From positions 2,598,906 to 2,662,905 of the forward strand of contig CP053165.1 in NCBI GenBank assembly GCA_014607495.2: a stretch of DNA of 64,000 nucleotides, given 5' to 3'. Shown here piece by piece: positions 44,201 to 45,567 of the stretch. The DNA comes from Carposina sasakii. Taxonomy: Eukaryota; Arthropoda; Insecta; Lepidoptera; Carposinidae. How positions within the stretch are numbered: position 1 is the first letter of the stretch; each line of letters starts with the position of its first letter. The notes below the pieces were generated by a model, which was not told the DNA's origin, made no database searches, and saw only the letters and a list, made by a program, of their open reading frames with translations. The position numbers and the translations under genes are program-made.

Positions 44201-44699
44201 AAAGCTGTCTGTTCGGTGCTTTTTATTTTTTGACTAGTGACCTGCCCTTGCCTTTGTTCACTTAATGATTTTAAACAAATATTGGCTATCGGTATGTTAA
44301 ATAAATATGTAAGAAACTTGGTTTTTTGCTATATTTCATACAAATTTTAATTTTCAGGTAAAATCCAAGATAAGTTTGAAATTGGAATCTCCGCCCGATG
44401 ACGATTTAAAGAATGAGTTAATCAAATTATTCATGCAAGTAACTGAAGTAGATGAGATATGTAGTGCAAAGTAAGTTTCCTTATTACCTCTTAATTTTAT
44501 TAATCAAGGTTACCTACTTATGGATAGGATAATGACGTATTTGTGATAGATACATTAGGTACTTACTTTATTAATTTGGTCTTACCGATATTGTTACAGA
44601 TGCCTAGAGAGGGGTAACTGGAATTTCAAGTCGGCTCTTGAATATTTTGTGCCGATTCTCAAATTGAATGGTGCAAATATATTACAAAGATCCTGCTAA
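5123..44699 (+). CDS. NXF/TAP-family nuclear RNA export factor (19 coding exons)
   Basis: Coding exons are 5123-5232, 14018-14091, 15984-16244, 16776-16874, 24485-24511, 25071-25127, 25368-25484, 27180-27324, 27650-27800, 28476-28544, 29767-29862, 32920-33157, 34033-34156, 35149-35365, 36125-36320, 38595-38767, 39527-39733, 44358-44470 and 44600-44699. Phases agree at every junction and give 857 residues. Residues 1 to about 350 are basic, then Ser/Thr/Pro-rich and low-complexity. About 360-480 form the RRM-like domain (NIFVQISVRGYPGTW), 500-600 leucine-rich repeats (LDLSYNRL, LKELDLSHNYL, LKLEGNPFC), 600-790 the NTF2-like domain (IVDRFLEVYFPLLDS) and 800-857 a TAP-C/UBA-like end (CLERGNWNFKSALEYF). 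Family members bind RNA, NXT1 and nucleoporin FG repeats. The length and divergence from NXF1 (about 620 residues) suggest an Nxf2-like paralogue, which in flies acts in piRNA-guided nuclear silencing. That assignment is inference. A poly(A) signal AATAAA lies at 44726. All but two introns are GT..AG or near-consensus; the intron after 28544 appears to be GC..AG. Confidence 0.88.
5234..5456. mobile_element. Foldback MITE abutting the exon-1 donor
   Basis: The arms 5248-5285 and about 5402-5442 are near-perfect reverse complements built around GCAAACGGGAACCAACCCAC. The similarity extends outward to TACTG at 5234 and CAGTA at 5456. The left end therefore falls inside the splice donor of the first coding exon of the NXF-like gene. 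Confidence 0.7.
5457..5900. other. Intron 1, no feature recognised
   Basis: Intronic sequence of the NXF-like gene between the foldback element and the LINE 3' end. No exon, repeat copy or structured element was recognised. Confidence 0.4.
6190..9444 (-). pseudogene. LINE ORF2 remnant: endonuclease, RT, RNase H
   Basis: The endonuclease part (9444-8251) shows QWNAES, ISESW, LGDFNAHH and GSDHYPI, the catalytic Asn/Glu/Asp/His blocks of APE-type nucleases. The RT part continues in shifted frames with FLDISSAYDNV, GLPQGSVLSPILYNLY and the catalytic box QYADDLTLY (7772-7164). The RNase H part includes WIPGHCGIAGNDTL near 6540-6600, in a frame shifted from its neighbours. The tail near 6190-6260 has the CECG...H..F.C zinc pattern. 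At least four frame breaks make it non-functional. Confidence 0.85.
10424..11625 (+). mobile_element. Truncated mariner element nested in hAT
   Basis: The left end is GGGCTGTTTGATAAGTCC just after a TA dinucleotide (10422-10423), typical of a mariner terminal repeat. The matching right terminal repeat is missing and similarity stops soon after the third catalytic Asp region, so the 3' end is deleted. It carries a broken transposase gene. Confidence 0.8.
10593..11630 (+). pseudogene. Mariner transposase, frameshifted
   Basis: The ATG at 10593 opens a transposase with an N-terminal paired helix-turn-helix region, a central SGRP linker (APRSGRPIEV) and the D,D34D triad: VTVDETWVHHY, FHQDNAPVHT and LAPCDYYLF. 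The frame ends at a stop near 11316 and resumes one frame over before FHQDNAPV, so at least one indel plus truncation inactivates it. The usual YSPDLAPCDYYLF motif has Leu in place of Ser. Confidence 0.92.
11630..12050 (+). other. Unassigned interior of the hAT element
   Basis: This segment lies between the truncated mariner and the hAT ORF. It has a GC-rich start (about 11640-11745), an ATAATAAA-type poly(A)-like signal near 11860 and a short TG run at 11878. It may include the 3' end of a third inserted element. I could not identify it. Confidence 0.3.
12053..12592 (+). pseudogene. hAT transposase C-terminal fragment
   Basis: About 179 residues are open. The block TSVESERCFSTLKRIKTFLR followed by RLNALSVLSIEK is the conserved hAT C-terminal dimerisation region. 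The frame opens at a GTG rather than an ATG, and the BED finger and most of the RNase H-like catalytic core seen in complete 600-800-residue transposases are absent, so this is a remnant. Confidence 0.85.
13588..13677. repeat. Short inverted repeat (hairpin)
   Basis: The arm TTTTTTGTAATAACAA at 13590 pairs with TTGTTATTACAAAAA near 13660, and the inner parts ATCATATTTT/AAAATATGAT also pair. It is probably a small MITE in intron 1. Confidence 0.55.
14018..14091 (+). CDS. NXF-like coding exon 2
   Basis: 74 bp, acceptor TTTTTTCAG and donor GTTTGT. It joins exon 1 in phase 2 and exon 3 in phase 1, encoding a Ser/Asn/Gln-rich segment. Confidence 0.7.
14142..14325 (-). repeat. SINE-like repeat, GGCCTCCCCCAG family, minus copy
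   Basis: A diverged, truncated copy of the 260-bp repeat at 2658-2917, beginning at GGTGCCGGCAGAGTA. Confidence 0.7.
14330..15850 (+). repeat. Cluster of related repeat units with LINE fragment
   Basis: The blocks CAGCCGTTTAGAAGGAGTTC, TCGGTCAACT and ATGGTTTAGATTCACAATTC recur at about 14330-14610, 14690-15090 and 15600-15800, giving three related partial units. A LINE 3' fragment (15103-15342) lies between the second and third. Confidence 0.6.
15115..15342 (+). pseudogene. LINE ORF2 C-terminal fragment
   Basis: The frame ending at 15342 encodes a zinc-binding tail (CGCSFANNCPVQQTSHHILWGC) like those that end RNase H-bearing LINE ORF2 proteins. Nothing upstream continues it, so it is a 5'-truncated insertion. 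Confidence 0.6.
15984..16244 (+). CDS. NXF-like coding exon 3 (Ser/Thr-rich)
   Basis: 261 bp between TTGCAG and GTAAGT, phase 1 to phase 1. The second half is a run of Ser, Thr, Ala and Pro codons made of imperfect repeats of TCTACTAGC-like units, giving a disordered linker. Confidence 0.75.
16245..16775 (+). other. NXF-like intron 3
   Basis: Intronic. No coding segment was recognised; weakly repeat-like AT-rich sequence. Confidence 0.4.
16776..16874 (+). CDS. NXF-like coding exon 4
   Basis: 99 bp between TGTTTTTAG-type acceptor and GTAAGT, phase 1 to phase 1. It encodes a Pro/Ser/Lys/His-rich segment ending at PYHSLM. Confidence 0.72.
16945..17335 (+). repeat. Dispersed repeat (TTTTTTGGTCGTCAATGTTC family)
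   Basis: Shares long blocks with 29285-29760, for example TTTTTCTCCATGGAAGCATA and ATTAGGGTCCAAAGT, and an inverted relative lies at 3818-4400. Confidence 0.7.
17425..17705 (+). repeat. Left arm of a long foldback element
   Basis: This segment is the reverse complement of 23808 to about 24090. Shared blocks include GGGAGGTAGCGTTG, GGGTGGGGAGAGAAT, CGTCCGAAAATTTGCACATC and GAAAATGGCGGGTTGTACGT. The pair is now about 6.1 kb apart because a Ty3/gypsy element inserted between the arms. Confidence 0.8.
17879..18213 (+). repeat. 5' LTR of the Ty3/gypsy element
   Basis: 335 bp, from TATAAGCAATTGTGACGG to TTCCTAAGA. It contains a TATATAAGCAGGC box at about 17924-17936. The internal sequence following it starts TCAGAAGTGGGATTGG; I did not recognise which tRNA would prime there. 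Confidence 0.93.
18274..21758 (+). pseudogene. Gag-protease-RT-RNase H of Ty3/gypsy, one frameshift
   Basis: The ATG at 18274 begins a gag with an unusual Arg/Ser-dipeptide N-terminus of about 110 residues, then a capsid-like region and two CCHC knuckles (CFICNQKGHFKDKC and CSFCKKLGHKETDC). The protease active site is ILIDSGALNVSL. The frame ends at 20331, because one base is missing after the A-run 20275-20282, and RT resumes at 20298 with MCVDFRALN, LDMASGFHQIP and the catalytic box VYIDDVLIL. RNase H follows (TELHTDASSIGYGAVL). The frame closes again at 21758. Confidence 0.92.
21625..22680 (+). pseudogene. Integrase of Ty3/gypsy, shifted frame
   Basis: The HHCC zinc domain spans the frame break: H..H lies in the upstream frame (EHEHIGADKTY) and C..C after it (SHCLICISKK). 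The extra T in the run 21689-21694 explains the shift. The catalytic triad is HVDALGPL, VCDRGRMF and the Glu of GQAERY. The C-terminal region ends IPWKGEWCPESCSAFF and then reaches GATAGTAAGT at about 22674, a good splice donor. A possible acceptor CTCATGCAG lies at 23302-23310 with an in-frame acidic tail behind it. Confidence 0.9.
22873..23095 (+). repeat. Four-copy 56-bp tandem repeat in the gypsy 3' region
   Basis: The units begin at 22873, 22929, 22985 and 23041, each with CCCATGAAGTCGTGTTC. The first three are nearly identical and the fourth diverges in its second half. The array lies between integrase and the 3' LTR. Confidence 0.93.
23469..23803 (+). repeat. 3' LTR of the Ty3/gypsy element
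   Basis: 335 bp, apparently identical to the 5' LTR, followed by the target duplicate GTAT. Confidence 0.93.
23808..24090 (-). repeat. Right arm of the foldback element split by gypsy
   Basis: Inverted counterpart of 17425-17705. The outer block CAACGCTACCTCCC near 24060 mirrors GGGAGGTAGCGTTG near 17440. Confidence 0.8.
24091..24484 (+). other. Intron 4 remainder
   Basis: AT-rich intronic sequence with no recognised element. Confidence 0.4.
24485..24511 (+). CDS. NXF-like coding exon 5 (27-bp microexon)
   Basis: Acceptor TTATTTTCAG and donor GTAAGT frame nine codons' worth of sequence, phase 1 to phase 1, reading RPSIGFYPK across the junctions. Supported by splice signals and phase only. 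Confidence 0.55.
24565..24720 (+). repeat. SINE fragment (AAACGTGGCTCTGGG family)
   Basis: It shares TTAAACGTGGCTCTGGG and ATGATCCTGCTGTTCTGGCT with copies at 26955-27140, 40350-40575, 60955-61045 and 63478-63590. Confidence 0.65.
25071..25127 (+). CDS. NXF-like coding exon 6
   Basis: 57 bp, acceptor TTTTTTATAG and donor GTAAGT, phase 1 to phase 1. It encodes VPKSFLANQVNQDSIEPQ. Confidence 0.65.
25368..25484 (+). CDS. NXF-like coding exon 7
   Basis: 117 bp, acceptor TAATTTCAG and donor GTATGT, phase 1 to phase 1. It encodes a Pro/Asn/Gln-rich segment (GQPPPVSNISVTQYNAPQW). Confidence 0.72.
25590..26590 (+). pseudogene. LINE reverse transcriptase remnant with nested RTE tail
   Basis: The frame 25593-25857 shows SGVPQRSILDPLLFLIFIND and LLYADDLKIF, the RT boxes of a non-LTR element. 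It is cut by an RTE 3' end (25866-25965) and resumes with SLRDLGILLDSKLQLDNHVE near 25990. A tail frame (26375-26590) is probably its C-terminal part. It sits just after exon 7 of the NXF-like gene. Confidence 0.75.
25866..25965 (+). mobile_element. RTE retrotransposon 3' end
   Basis: A 5'-truncated insertion of about 100 bp that matches the end of the longer copy at 39824-40340. Both share GGGGGAGGCCTATGTCCAAC and GGGCTGTAAATGATGATG. The terminal GATGAT repeat is typical of RTE elements. Confidence 0.8.
26955..27140 (+). repeat. SINE (CATGTCGTAAGAGTC family)
   Basis: It shares CATGTCGTAAGAGTC, GATAAGCTAGCAACGTGTC and TTGTGATCGTGCAG with the copies at 28600-28990 and 40350-40575. It ends shortly before exon 8. 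Confidence 0.65.
27180..27324 (+). CDS. NXF-like coding exon 8
   Basis: 145 bp, acceptor TATCTGTCAG and donor GTAAAT, phase 1 to phase 2. It encodes a basic segment ending LTINLMCNKDQSV. Confidence 0.78.
27650..27800 (+). CDS. NXF-like coding exon 9
   Basis: 151 bp, acceptor TATGTTGCAG and donor GTAATT, phase 2 to phase 0. It includes VFVPVHERKLVLESKDCTVV and a Trp/Arg-rich patch (EWPWRRP). Confidence 0.8.
28160..28385 (+). repeat. Partial dispersed repeat (AAATGCACGTAGAAGCGTG)
   Basis: A fragment of the family at 16945-17335 and 29285-29760, starting at AAATGCACGTAGAAGCGTGT. Confidence 0.55.
28476..28544 (+). CDS. NXF-like coding exon 10, GC donor
   Basis: 69 bp, acceptor TTTTGTTGCAG, phase 0 at both ends only if the donor is GCAAGT at 28545. 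It ends DDNIFVQIS, the first beta strand of the RRM-like domain. The GT four bases later would shift exon 11 out of its conserved frame. Confidence 0.7.
28570..28990 (+). repeat. tRNA-derived SINE inserted in another SINE
   Basis: The inner SINE (about 28660-28890) has a tRNA-like head with a B-box (GGGTTCGAATCCC), then a body with ACACAAGACCTTAGGGATCT. It splits an outer SINE whose halves are CATGTCGTAAGAGTCTACTA before and CAATAAGCTAGCAACTTGTC after. The inner family recurs at 34181-34620. Confidence 0.75.
29285..29760 (+). repeat. Dispersed repeat, doubled ends
   Basis: A copy of the 16945-17335 family. The segment TTGGCATGAACTTACTTTAT...GTACGTACCCTTC occurs at about 29325 and again near 29680, so two copies overlap or the ends are directly repeated. 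Confidence 0.65.
29767..29862 (+). CDS. NXF-like coding exon 11 (RRM-like)
   Basis: 96 bp, acceptor GTTATAG and donor GTAAGT, phase 0 at both ends. It encodes VRGYPGTWTKEKVLDTILNG, matching the turn and first helix of the NXF RNA-binding domain. Confidence 0.88.
29960..30225 (-). repeat. SINE-like repeat, GGCCTCCCCCAG family, minus copy
   Basis: A near full-length inverted copy of 2658-2917. Confidence 0.75.
30226..31374 (+). other. Intron 11, mostly unassigned
   Basis: There is a degenerate tRNA-like B-box (GGTTCGAATCCTGGC) near 30623-30637, too decayed around it to be a tRNA gene. The rest is AT-rich with no recognised feature. Confidence 0.4.
31375..32145. mobile_element. Large foldback element with nested MITE
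   Basis: The outer arm GACGACGTACTTTTCTCC near 31388 pairs with GGAGAAAACTCCGTCGTC near 32120. The arms continue inward through TAACACGGTTATTTTGCGTC against GGTGAAATAACCGAGTTG, and CCGAAACTTTGATATT against TATCAAAGTTTTCCG. The loop holds one end of the GGGTATAACAGAAAGGGTAT MITE at about 31677-31790. Confidence 0.75.
32510..32906 (+). repeat. Dispersed repeat ending at GGAACCCTCGGTACGCGA
   Basis: The segment runs from a GTCCGTCCGTCCCTCCGTCT start through CTCAGGAACGCGTGGAGGTG to TACGGAACCCTCGGTACGCG, which resembles a repeat frequent in moth and butterfly introns. It stops about 14 bp before exon 12. Confidence 0.6.
32920..33157 (+). CDS. NXF-like coding exon 12 (RRM-like to LRR)
   Basis: 238 bp, acceptor TTATTTACAG and donor GTACGT, phase 0 to phase 1. 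It covers the second half of the RRM-like domain and the linker before the leucine-rich repeats (KRLCLGYDSERVLSLKEF, comparable to the KRYDGSQQALDLKGL block of NXF1). Confidence 0.88.
33360..33545 (+). repeat. Non-autonomous element, GACCCGCCCC family
   Basis: A forward copy of the element at 2236-2430 from GCGACCCGCCCCG to GGGACAGACAGGCAGC. Confidence 0.65.
33556..33665 (+). repeat. Truncated SINE-like repeat, GGCCTCCCCCAG family
   Basis: The first 110 bp of the family at 2658-2917. Confidence 0.7.
33712..33983. mobile_element. MITE with ACAGGGTGTAAC-type inverted ends
   Basis: The arms ATATAGGGTGTAACAAAAAG and CTTTCTGTTACACCCTGTAT pair, and pairing continues through AATAGCCCATTATAGAGAAC against TTCTCTATAGTGGGCTATTT. 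Fragments of the same family lie at 3414-3486 and 31677-31790. Confidence 0.85.
34033..34156 (+). CDS. NXF-like coding exon 13 (LRR)
   Basis: 124 bp, acceptor TATATTACAG and donor GTGAGT, phase 1 to phase 2. It ends with the repeat VAVLDLSYNRLT. Confidence 0.88.
34181..34625 (+). repeat. tRNA-derived SINE split by a MITE
   Basis: The SINE head (GATTGGTGTAGTAGGTAGTG to GGGTTTGAATCCCG) and body (GGTGGGTACAAACATTGATA to TGGGACTAAGTTAATGTGTT) match 28660-28890 but are separated by a 205-bp palindromic element (34254-34458). Confidence 0.85.
34254..34458. mobile_element. CCCCCTGATTACGTAA foldback MITE, copy 1
   Basis: The inverted arms begin CCCCCTGATTACGTAAAAGC and end ACGTAAACAGGGGG, with GCGATCGCG-like, TG-rich and GC-rich inner parts. 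Inserted in a SINE. Relatives lie at 37857-38047 and 60659-60853. Short open frames across it are shadows of the repeat. Confidence 0.85.
34632..34860 (+). repeat. Dispersed element (CCCGCGACTTCGTCCGCGTG family)
   Basis: It shares CGCGACTTCGTCCGCGTGGA, AATTATCCGGGATAAAAATA and TCGCTCCAGCCGTTTTTACG with copies at 44770-45040 and 61896-62155. Confidence 0.75.
34885..35030. repeat. Foldback repeat (GGTGCGCCCACCAC arms)
   Basis: GGTGCGCCCACCAC near 34893 pairs with GTGGTGGGCGCACC near 35010. An inner TTTCGCCAACAACCGTGGCA block recurs inverted near 55250-55275. Confidence 0.6.
35149..35365 (+). CDS. NXF-like coding exon 14 (LRR)
   Basis: 217 bp, acceptor TTTTTTTAG and donor GTAAGT, phase 2 to phase 0. 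It holds LKELDLSHNYLPQI and LNKLKLEGNPFC, then RDPNHYVKVVKMIFP, the conserved end of the NXF leucine-rich repeat domain. Confidence 0.92.
35366..35877 (+). other. Intron 14 5' part with decayed tRNA-like repeat
   Basis: Around 35565-35635 a tRNA-like block (GTGGTTTCGATCCCAGTCAT) is present but without cloverleaf ends, so it reads as a SINE fragment. A second weak repeat block (ACCCCATAAATAATTAGATA) follows. Confidence 0.4.
35878..36068. mobile_element. GC-rich foldback MITE
   Basis: The arms AGGCCGAAAACTGGATGTCT and its inverted partner ATATCCAGTTTTCGGCCT enclose a GC-rich loop; the inner GCGGGGCGACGG also pairs with CCATCGCCCCGC. It ends about 57 bp before exon 15. Confidence 0.85.
36125..36320 (+). 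CDS. NXF-like coding exon 15 (NTF2-like start)
   Basis: 196 bp, acceptor TTTTTTCAG and donor GTGAGT, phase 0 to phase 1. It contains DIVDRFLEVYFPLLDSSPED, the first helix of the NTF2-like domain that pairs with NXT1. Confidence 0.9.
36370..36610 (+). repeat. Dispersed repeat (CAACCGACTTCAAAAAAAGG)
   Basis: This block resembles a repeat very common in lepidopteran introns. I identify it from familiarity with the motif; no second full copy is in the window. Confidence 0.45.
36765..37065 (-). repeat. tRNA-derived element with extreme GC-rich flank
   Basis: On the minus strand, GACCCGATAGCTCGGTTGG to GTTCAAATCTCACTCGGGT has tRNA-like acceptor, D-arm and T-arm parts but no pairing anticodon stem. 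Relatives occur at 47330-47520 and 57955-58085. It adjoins a run of about 110 bp (36770-36880) that is almost entirely G and C. Confidence 0.65.
37075..37332 (+). repeat. SINE-like repeat, GGCCTCCCCCAG family
   Basis: A full-length forward copy of 2658-2917. Confidence 0.75.
37456..37783. mobile_element. MITE with AGAGGTCGGAATTAGGTAGA ends
   Basis: The terminal arm AGAGGTCGGAATTAGGTAGA at 37456-37475 is repeated inverted at 37764-37783, and pairing extends for about 38 bp (GAGTCATTTATGTACTTGCA). The 328-bp element has no coding capacity. Confidence 0.88.
37857..38047. mobile_element. CCCCCTGATTACGTAA foldback MITE, copy 2
   Basis: The ends CCCCCTTATTACCTAACTAG and TTTTACGTAATCAGGGGG pair. 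The inner arms pair as GCGATAGCGAAAATTGTACA. The loop differs from the copies at 34254 and 60659. Confidence 0.8.
38218..38543. mobile_element. MITE with 27-bp perfect inverted ends
   Basis: 38218-38244 (starting CCTCAGAACAATGACTAAAG) is the exact reverse complement of 38517-38543. The 326-bp element ends about 50 bp before exon 16. Confidence 0.85.
38595..38767 (+). CDS. NXF-like coding exon 16 (NTF2-like)
   Basis: 173 bp, acceptor ATGTAACAG and donor GTGAGT, phase 1 to phase 0. It includes HFSKWPPMQHDSHTFTVDVM, corresponding to the mid part of the NTF2-like domain (LPKTQHDVNSFVVD-like in relatives). Confidence 0.88.
38840..39260 (+). repeat. Degenerate minisatellite, about 65-80-bp units
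   Basis: About six diverged units, each with TATGTATTTA followed by AGGGATCTTGCCCCAT-like sequence, ATTAATCGTTGACTCG-like sequence and ATGTTTATATGT. Located in intron 16. Confidence 0.8.
39364..39476. mobile_element. Short MITE (CGATTCCGGCAGTCACACTT ends)
   Basis: The arms CGATTCCGGCAGTCACACTT and AAGTGTGACTGCCGGAATCG are exact inverted partners around a 113-bp element. It ends 50 bp before exon 17. Confidence 0.88.
39527..39733 (+). CDS. NXF-like coding exon 17 (NTF2-like end)
   Basis: 207 bp, acceptor CCACAACAG and donor GTAAGA, phase 0 at both ends. FRVNGILKLTVESLAEDEYL and FTRTVVLR form the last strands of the NTF2-like domain. Confidence 0.92.
39810..40340 (+). pseudogene. RTE retrotransposon 3' end (RT C-terminus)
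   Basis: The frame around 39862-40280 encodes the end of an RTE-type ORF: VLPVMTYGAETWSLT, RIAQRAMERAMIGISLRDRI, WAGHIARRTDGRWSRKVLE and a WTDDLVKVAG motif. It finishes with the 3' tail GGGCTGTAAATGATGATG. It is 5'-truncated. Confidence 0.92.
40350..40580 (+). repeat. SINE (CATGTCGTAAGAGTCAACTA family)
   Basis: A copy of the family at 26955-27140, directly behind the RTE tail. It ends near CCATTTCGGGAACACATCC. Confidence 0.65.
40581..41451. other. Intron 17 and NVL 3' flank
   Basis: No coding sequence was recognised. On the minus strand, AATAAA signals lie at about 41255-41260 and 41172-41177, either of which could end the NVL transcript. Confidence 0.4.
41452..44064 (-). CDS. Nvl: NVL (nuclear VCP-like) AAA ATPase, intronless
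   Basis: A single uninterrupted frame of 870 residues from the ATG at 44064-44062 to TGA at 41454-41452. The frame can be extended two codons to a GTG at 44070, but ATG is the sensible start. N-terminal residues about 1-80 form the helical NVL-specific domain (VIVSRVKNYLAENV), followed by an acidic, Lys-rich linker. AAA domain 1 has Walker A GPPGTGKT and Walker B LFIDEIDAV. An acidic Glu/Pro-rich insert separates it from AAA domain 2 with GPPGCGKT and IFFDEFDAL; both have arginine fingers (RRAGR, RPGR contexts). NVL/Rix7 extracts assembly factors from pre-60S ribosomes in the nucleolus. The gene lies wholly inside intron 17 of the NXF-like gene on the opposite strand. Human NVL is 856 residues, so the length is normal. 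Confidence 0.96.
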   Translation of the reverse strand: MKKHQTRQKTLNDPVIVSRVKNYLAENVDKTFVDVSQMARSLKERYREYNNRSDTAFCQMVESAYKVVLQSYGLDGASTSEGSEEESDLELLDENSSALNDRLLAMYKMQEKKRPAAPRRPTDKSGEPIDILSSDEDGTAPKLPKINDQITITPHIPIKIGNNTNNDSLSKQILNQNSSDNKKRKPDAKKDALPKKKIEIGTPKTVKLTLDDIGGISDLITQVGDLILHMKHPEVYSHLGIKAPRGALLHGPPGTGKTLLANAIAGQLKIPLIMVTGTELVGGVSGESEERIRELFERAASVAPCVLFIDEIDAVCGNRIHAQKDMEKRMVAQLLASLDTLSDSESSILVLAATNNPDTLDPALRRAGRLEQEITLGIPSIKARKEILSIICKKLLLSDDVDLAALSQITPGFVGADLQALVNKASTYAVKRIFLELAQRESELSSPEEPQDPKPSTEPAPVITNGEKEVENNDELKNQEAGEPNPVNPEEPKQTDETNPAPQEGNNKPETTEAPKKEHKPVDPVEEVLNLIQGVLPYSMEELEGYAIRQEDFLKALKTTKPCAVREGIVTVPDVTWNDVGSLKQVRKDLQLAVLAPVKYPEQLSKLGLAAPSGVLLCGPPGCGKTLLAKAVANEAGVNFISVKGPELLNMYVGESERAVRTCFRRARNSAPCVIFFDEFDALCPRRSTHDNNGAARVVNQLLTEMDGIESREGVFVLAASNRPDIIDPAVLRPGRLDRVMYVGMPGREDRMDILQKLTKCGKKPQLGPDVDLDVLAGLTDGYTGADLSGLVRAAATNSLTNHISNGTLEGDIFVSFEDFRIALTKCKPSVSAKEQLHYEKLRLKYASGPDDKDMEMETEPTIEESMDTV
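44065..44357 (-). promoter_or_regulatory. Likely NVL promoter within NXF-like intron 17
   Basis: Only about 290 bp separate the NVL start codon from NXF-like exon 18, so NVL core promoter and 5' UTR must lie here or overlap exons 18-19. No TATA box is obvious. Position is inferred from the gene arrangement. Confidence 0.35.
44358..44470 (+). CDS. NXF-like coding exon 18
   Basis: 113 bp, acceptor AATTTTCAG and donor GTAAGT, phase 0 to phase 2. It contains the linker and the first helix of the TAP-C domain (LKNELIKLFMQVTEVDEI). Confidence 0.85.
44600..44699 (+). CDS. NXF-like terminal exon 19
   Basis: 100 bp, acceptor TTGTTACAG, stop TAA at 44697-44699. CLERGNWNFKSALEYFVPIL matches the conserved second half of the TAP-C/UBA-like domain that contacts FG nucleoporins. 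AATAAA follows at 44726-44731. Confidence 0.9.
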
Positions 44700-44725
44700 A
44701 ATTAACCCTTTCAAATGTTAAGATT

Positions 44726-44731
44726 AATAAA
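44726..44731 (+). terminator. Poly(A) signal of the NXF-like gene
   Basis: AATAAA 27 bp after the stop codon, the first such signal downstream. Confidence 0.6.
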
Positions 44732-44769
44732 CTACCTACATACAAGACTTTCAGTTTCATTTTTAGTAA

Positions 44770-45040
44770 CTACTAGGGAACGCCCGCGACTCCGTCCGCG
44801 TGGACTACAGAAAAAAACAATATGTCGAAATTATCCGGGATAAAAAGATTTTCCCGTGATAATATTTAGCCTATATGTTAAGTGGGACCTGTCACAATAT
44901 ATTCCTAAAAACTGCATCGAAATCGGTTCAGCCGTTTCTGAGATTAGCGTGCACAAACGCACAGACAAACCGACAAAATCATTATTTTGGGTACTATTGC
45001 GTTGATAAAGGTCTCCTATAATATTTTTTCTCATATAACT
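44770..45040 (+). repeat. Dispersed element (CCCGCGACTCCGTCCGCGTG family)
   Basis: A copy of the family at 34632-34860 and 61896-62155. It begins GGAACGCCCGCGACTCCGTC, about 40 bp beyond the NXF-like poly(A) signal. Confidence 0.75.
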
Positions 45041-45567
45041 TCCATGTACAGACAGCGATCCTCTACATTTTTATTATATGTATAGAAGATGTTATGTAAC
45101 TTGGCTTGAGAGAAGAGTTATTGAGAAATGTTATAATATATTTACTAGAGTCGGGTCAATATGACTATTTTTGTAAAATAGCAGGTGTTTTTTGGTTCCT
45201 ATGTCAATTGTTATTAATCAGTTTAAAACATATTTATAACAAAACCTAACATTATTTTTCTTACTCACATGGTCTTCAGGTAATAATTATGTCATGTCAT
45301 GGTCTTCAGATAAGATGTATGTGCGCGTTCAACTTCTGAACTACTGCACCAAATTGTATGGTTCTTTCTTTTTTGTAATATTTCTAGGACAAGGTTTGTA
45401 CAGTAAAAAAAAAAAAGGCGGTACGTAGTTCGTTGGGTCATCTAGTTTTACATAATTTTGTTTTTTGTATTATTTAGCAAATACATGCATGCGAACAGTA
45501 CCATTTTCTCTTTTATGTTATAAAATATTATGTCAGTGAATAGGCGCTTTATTTTAAATTTTTTTTT

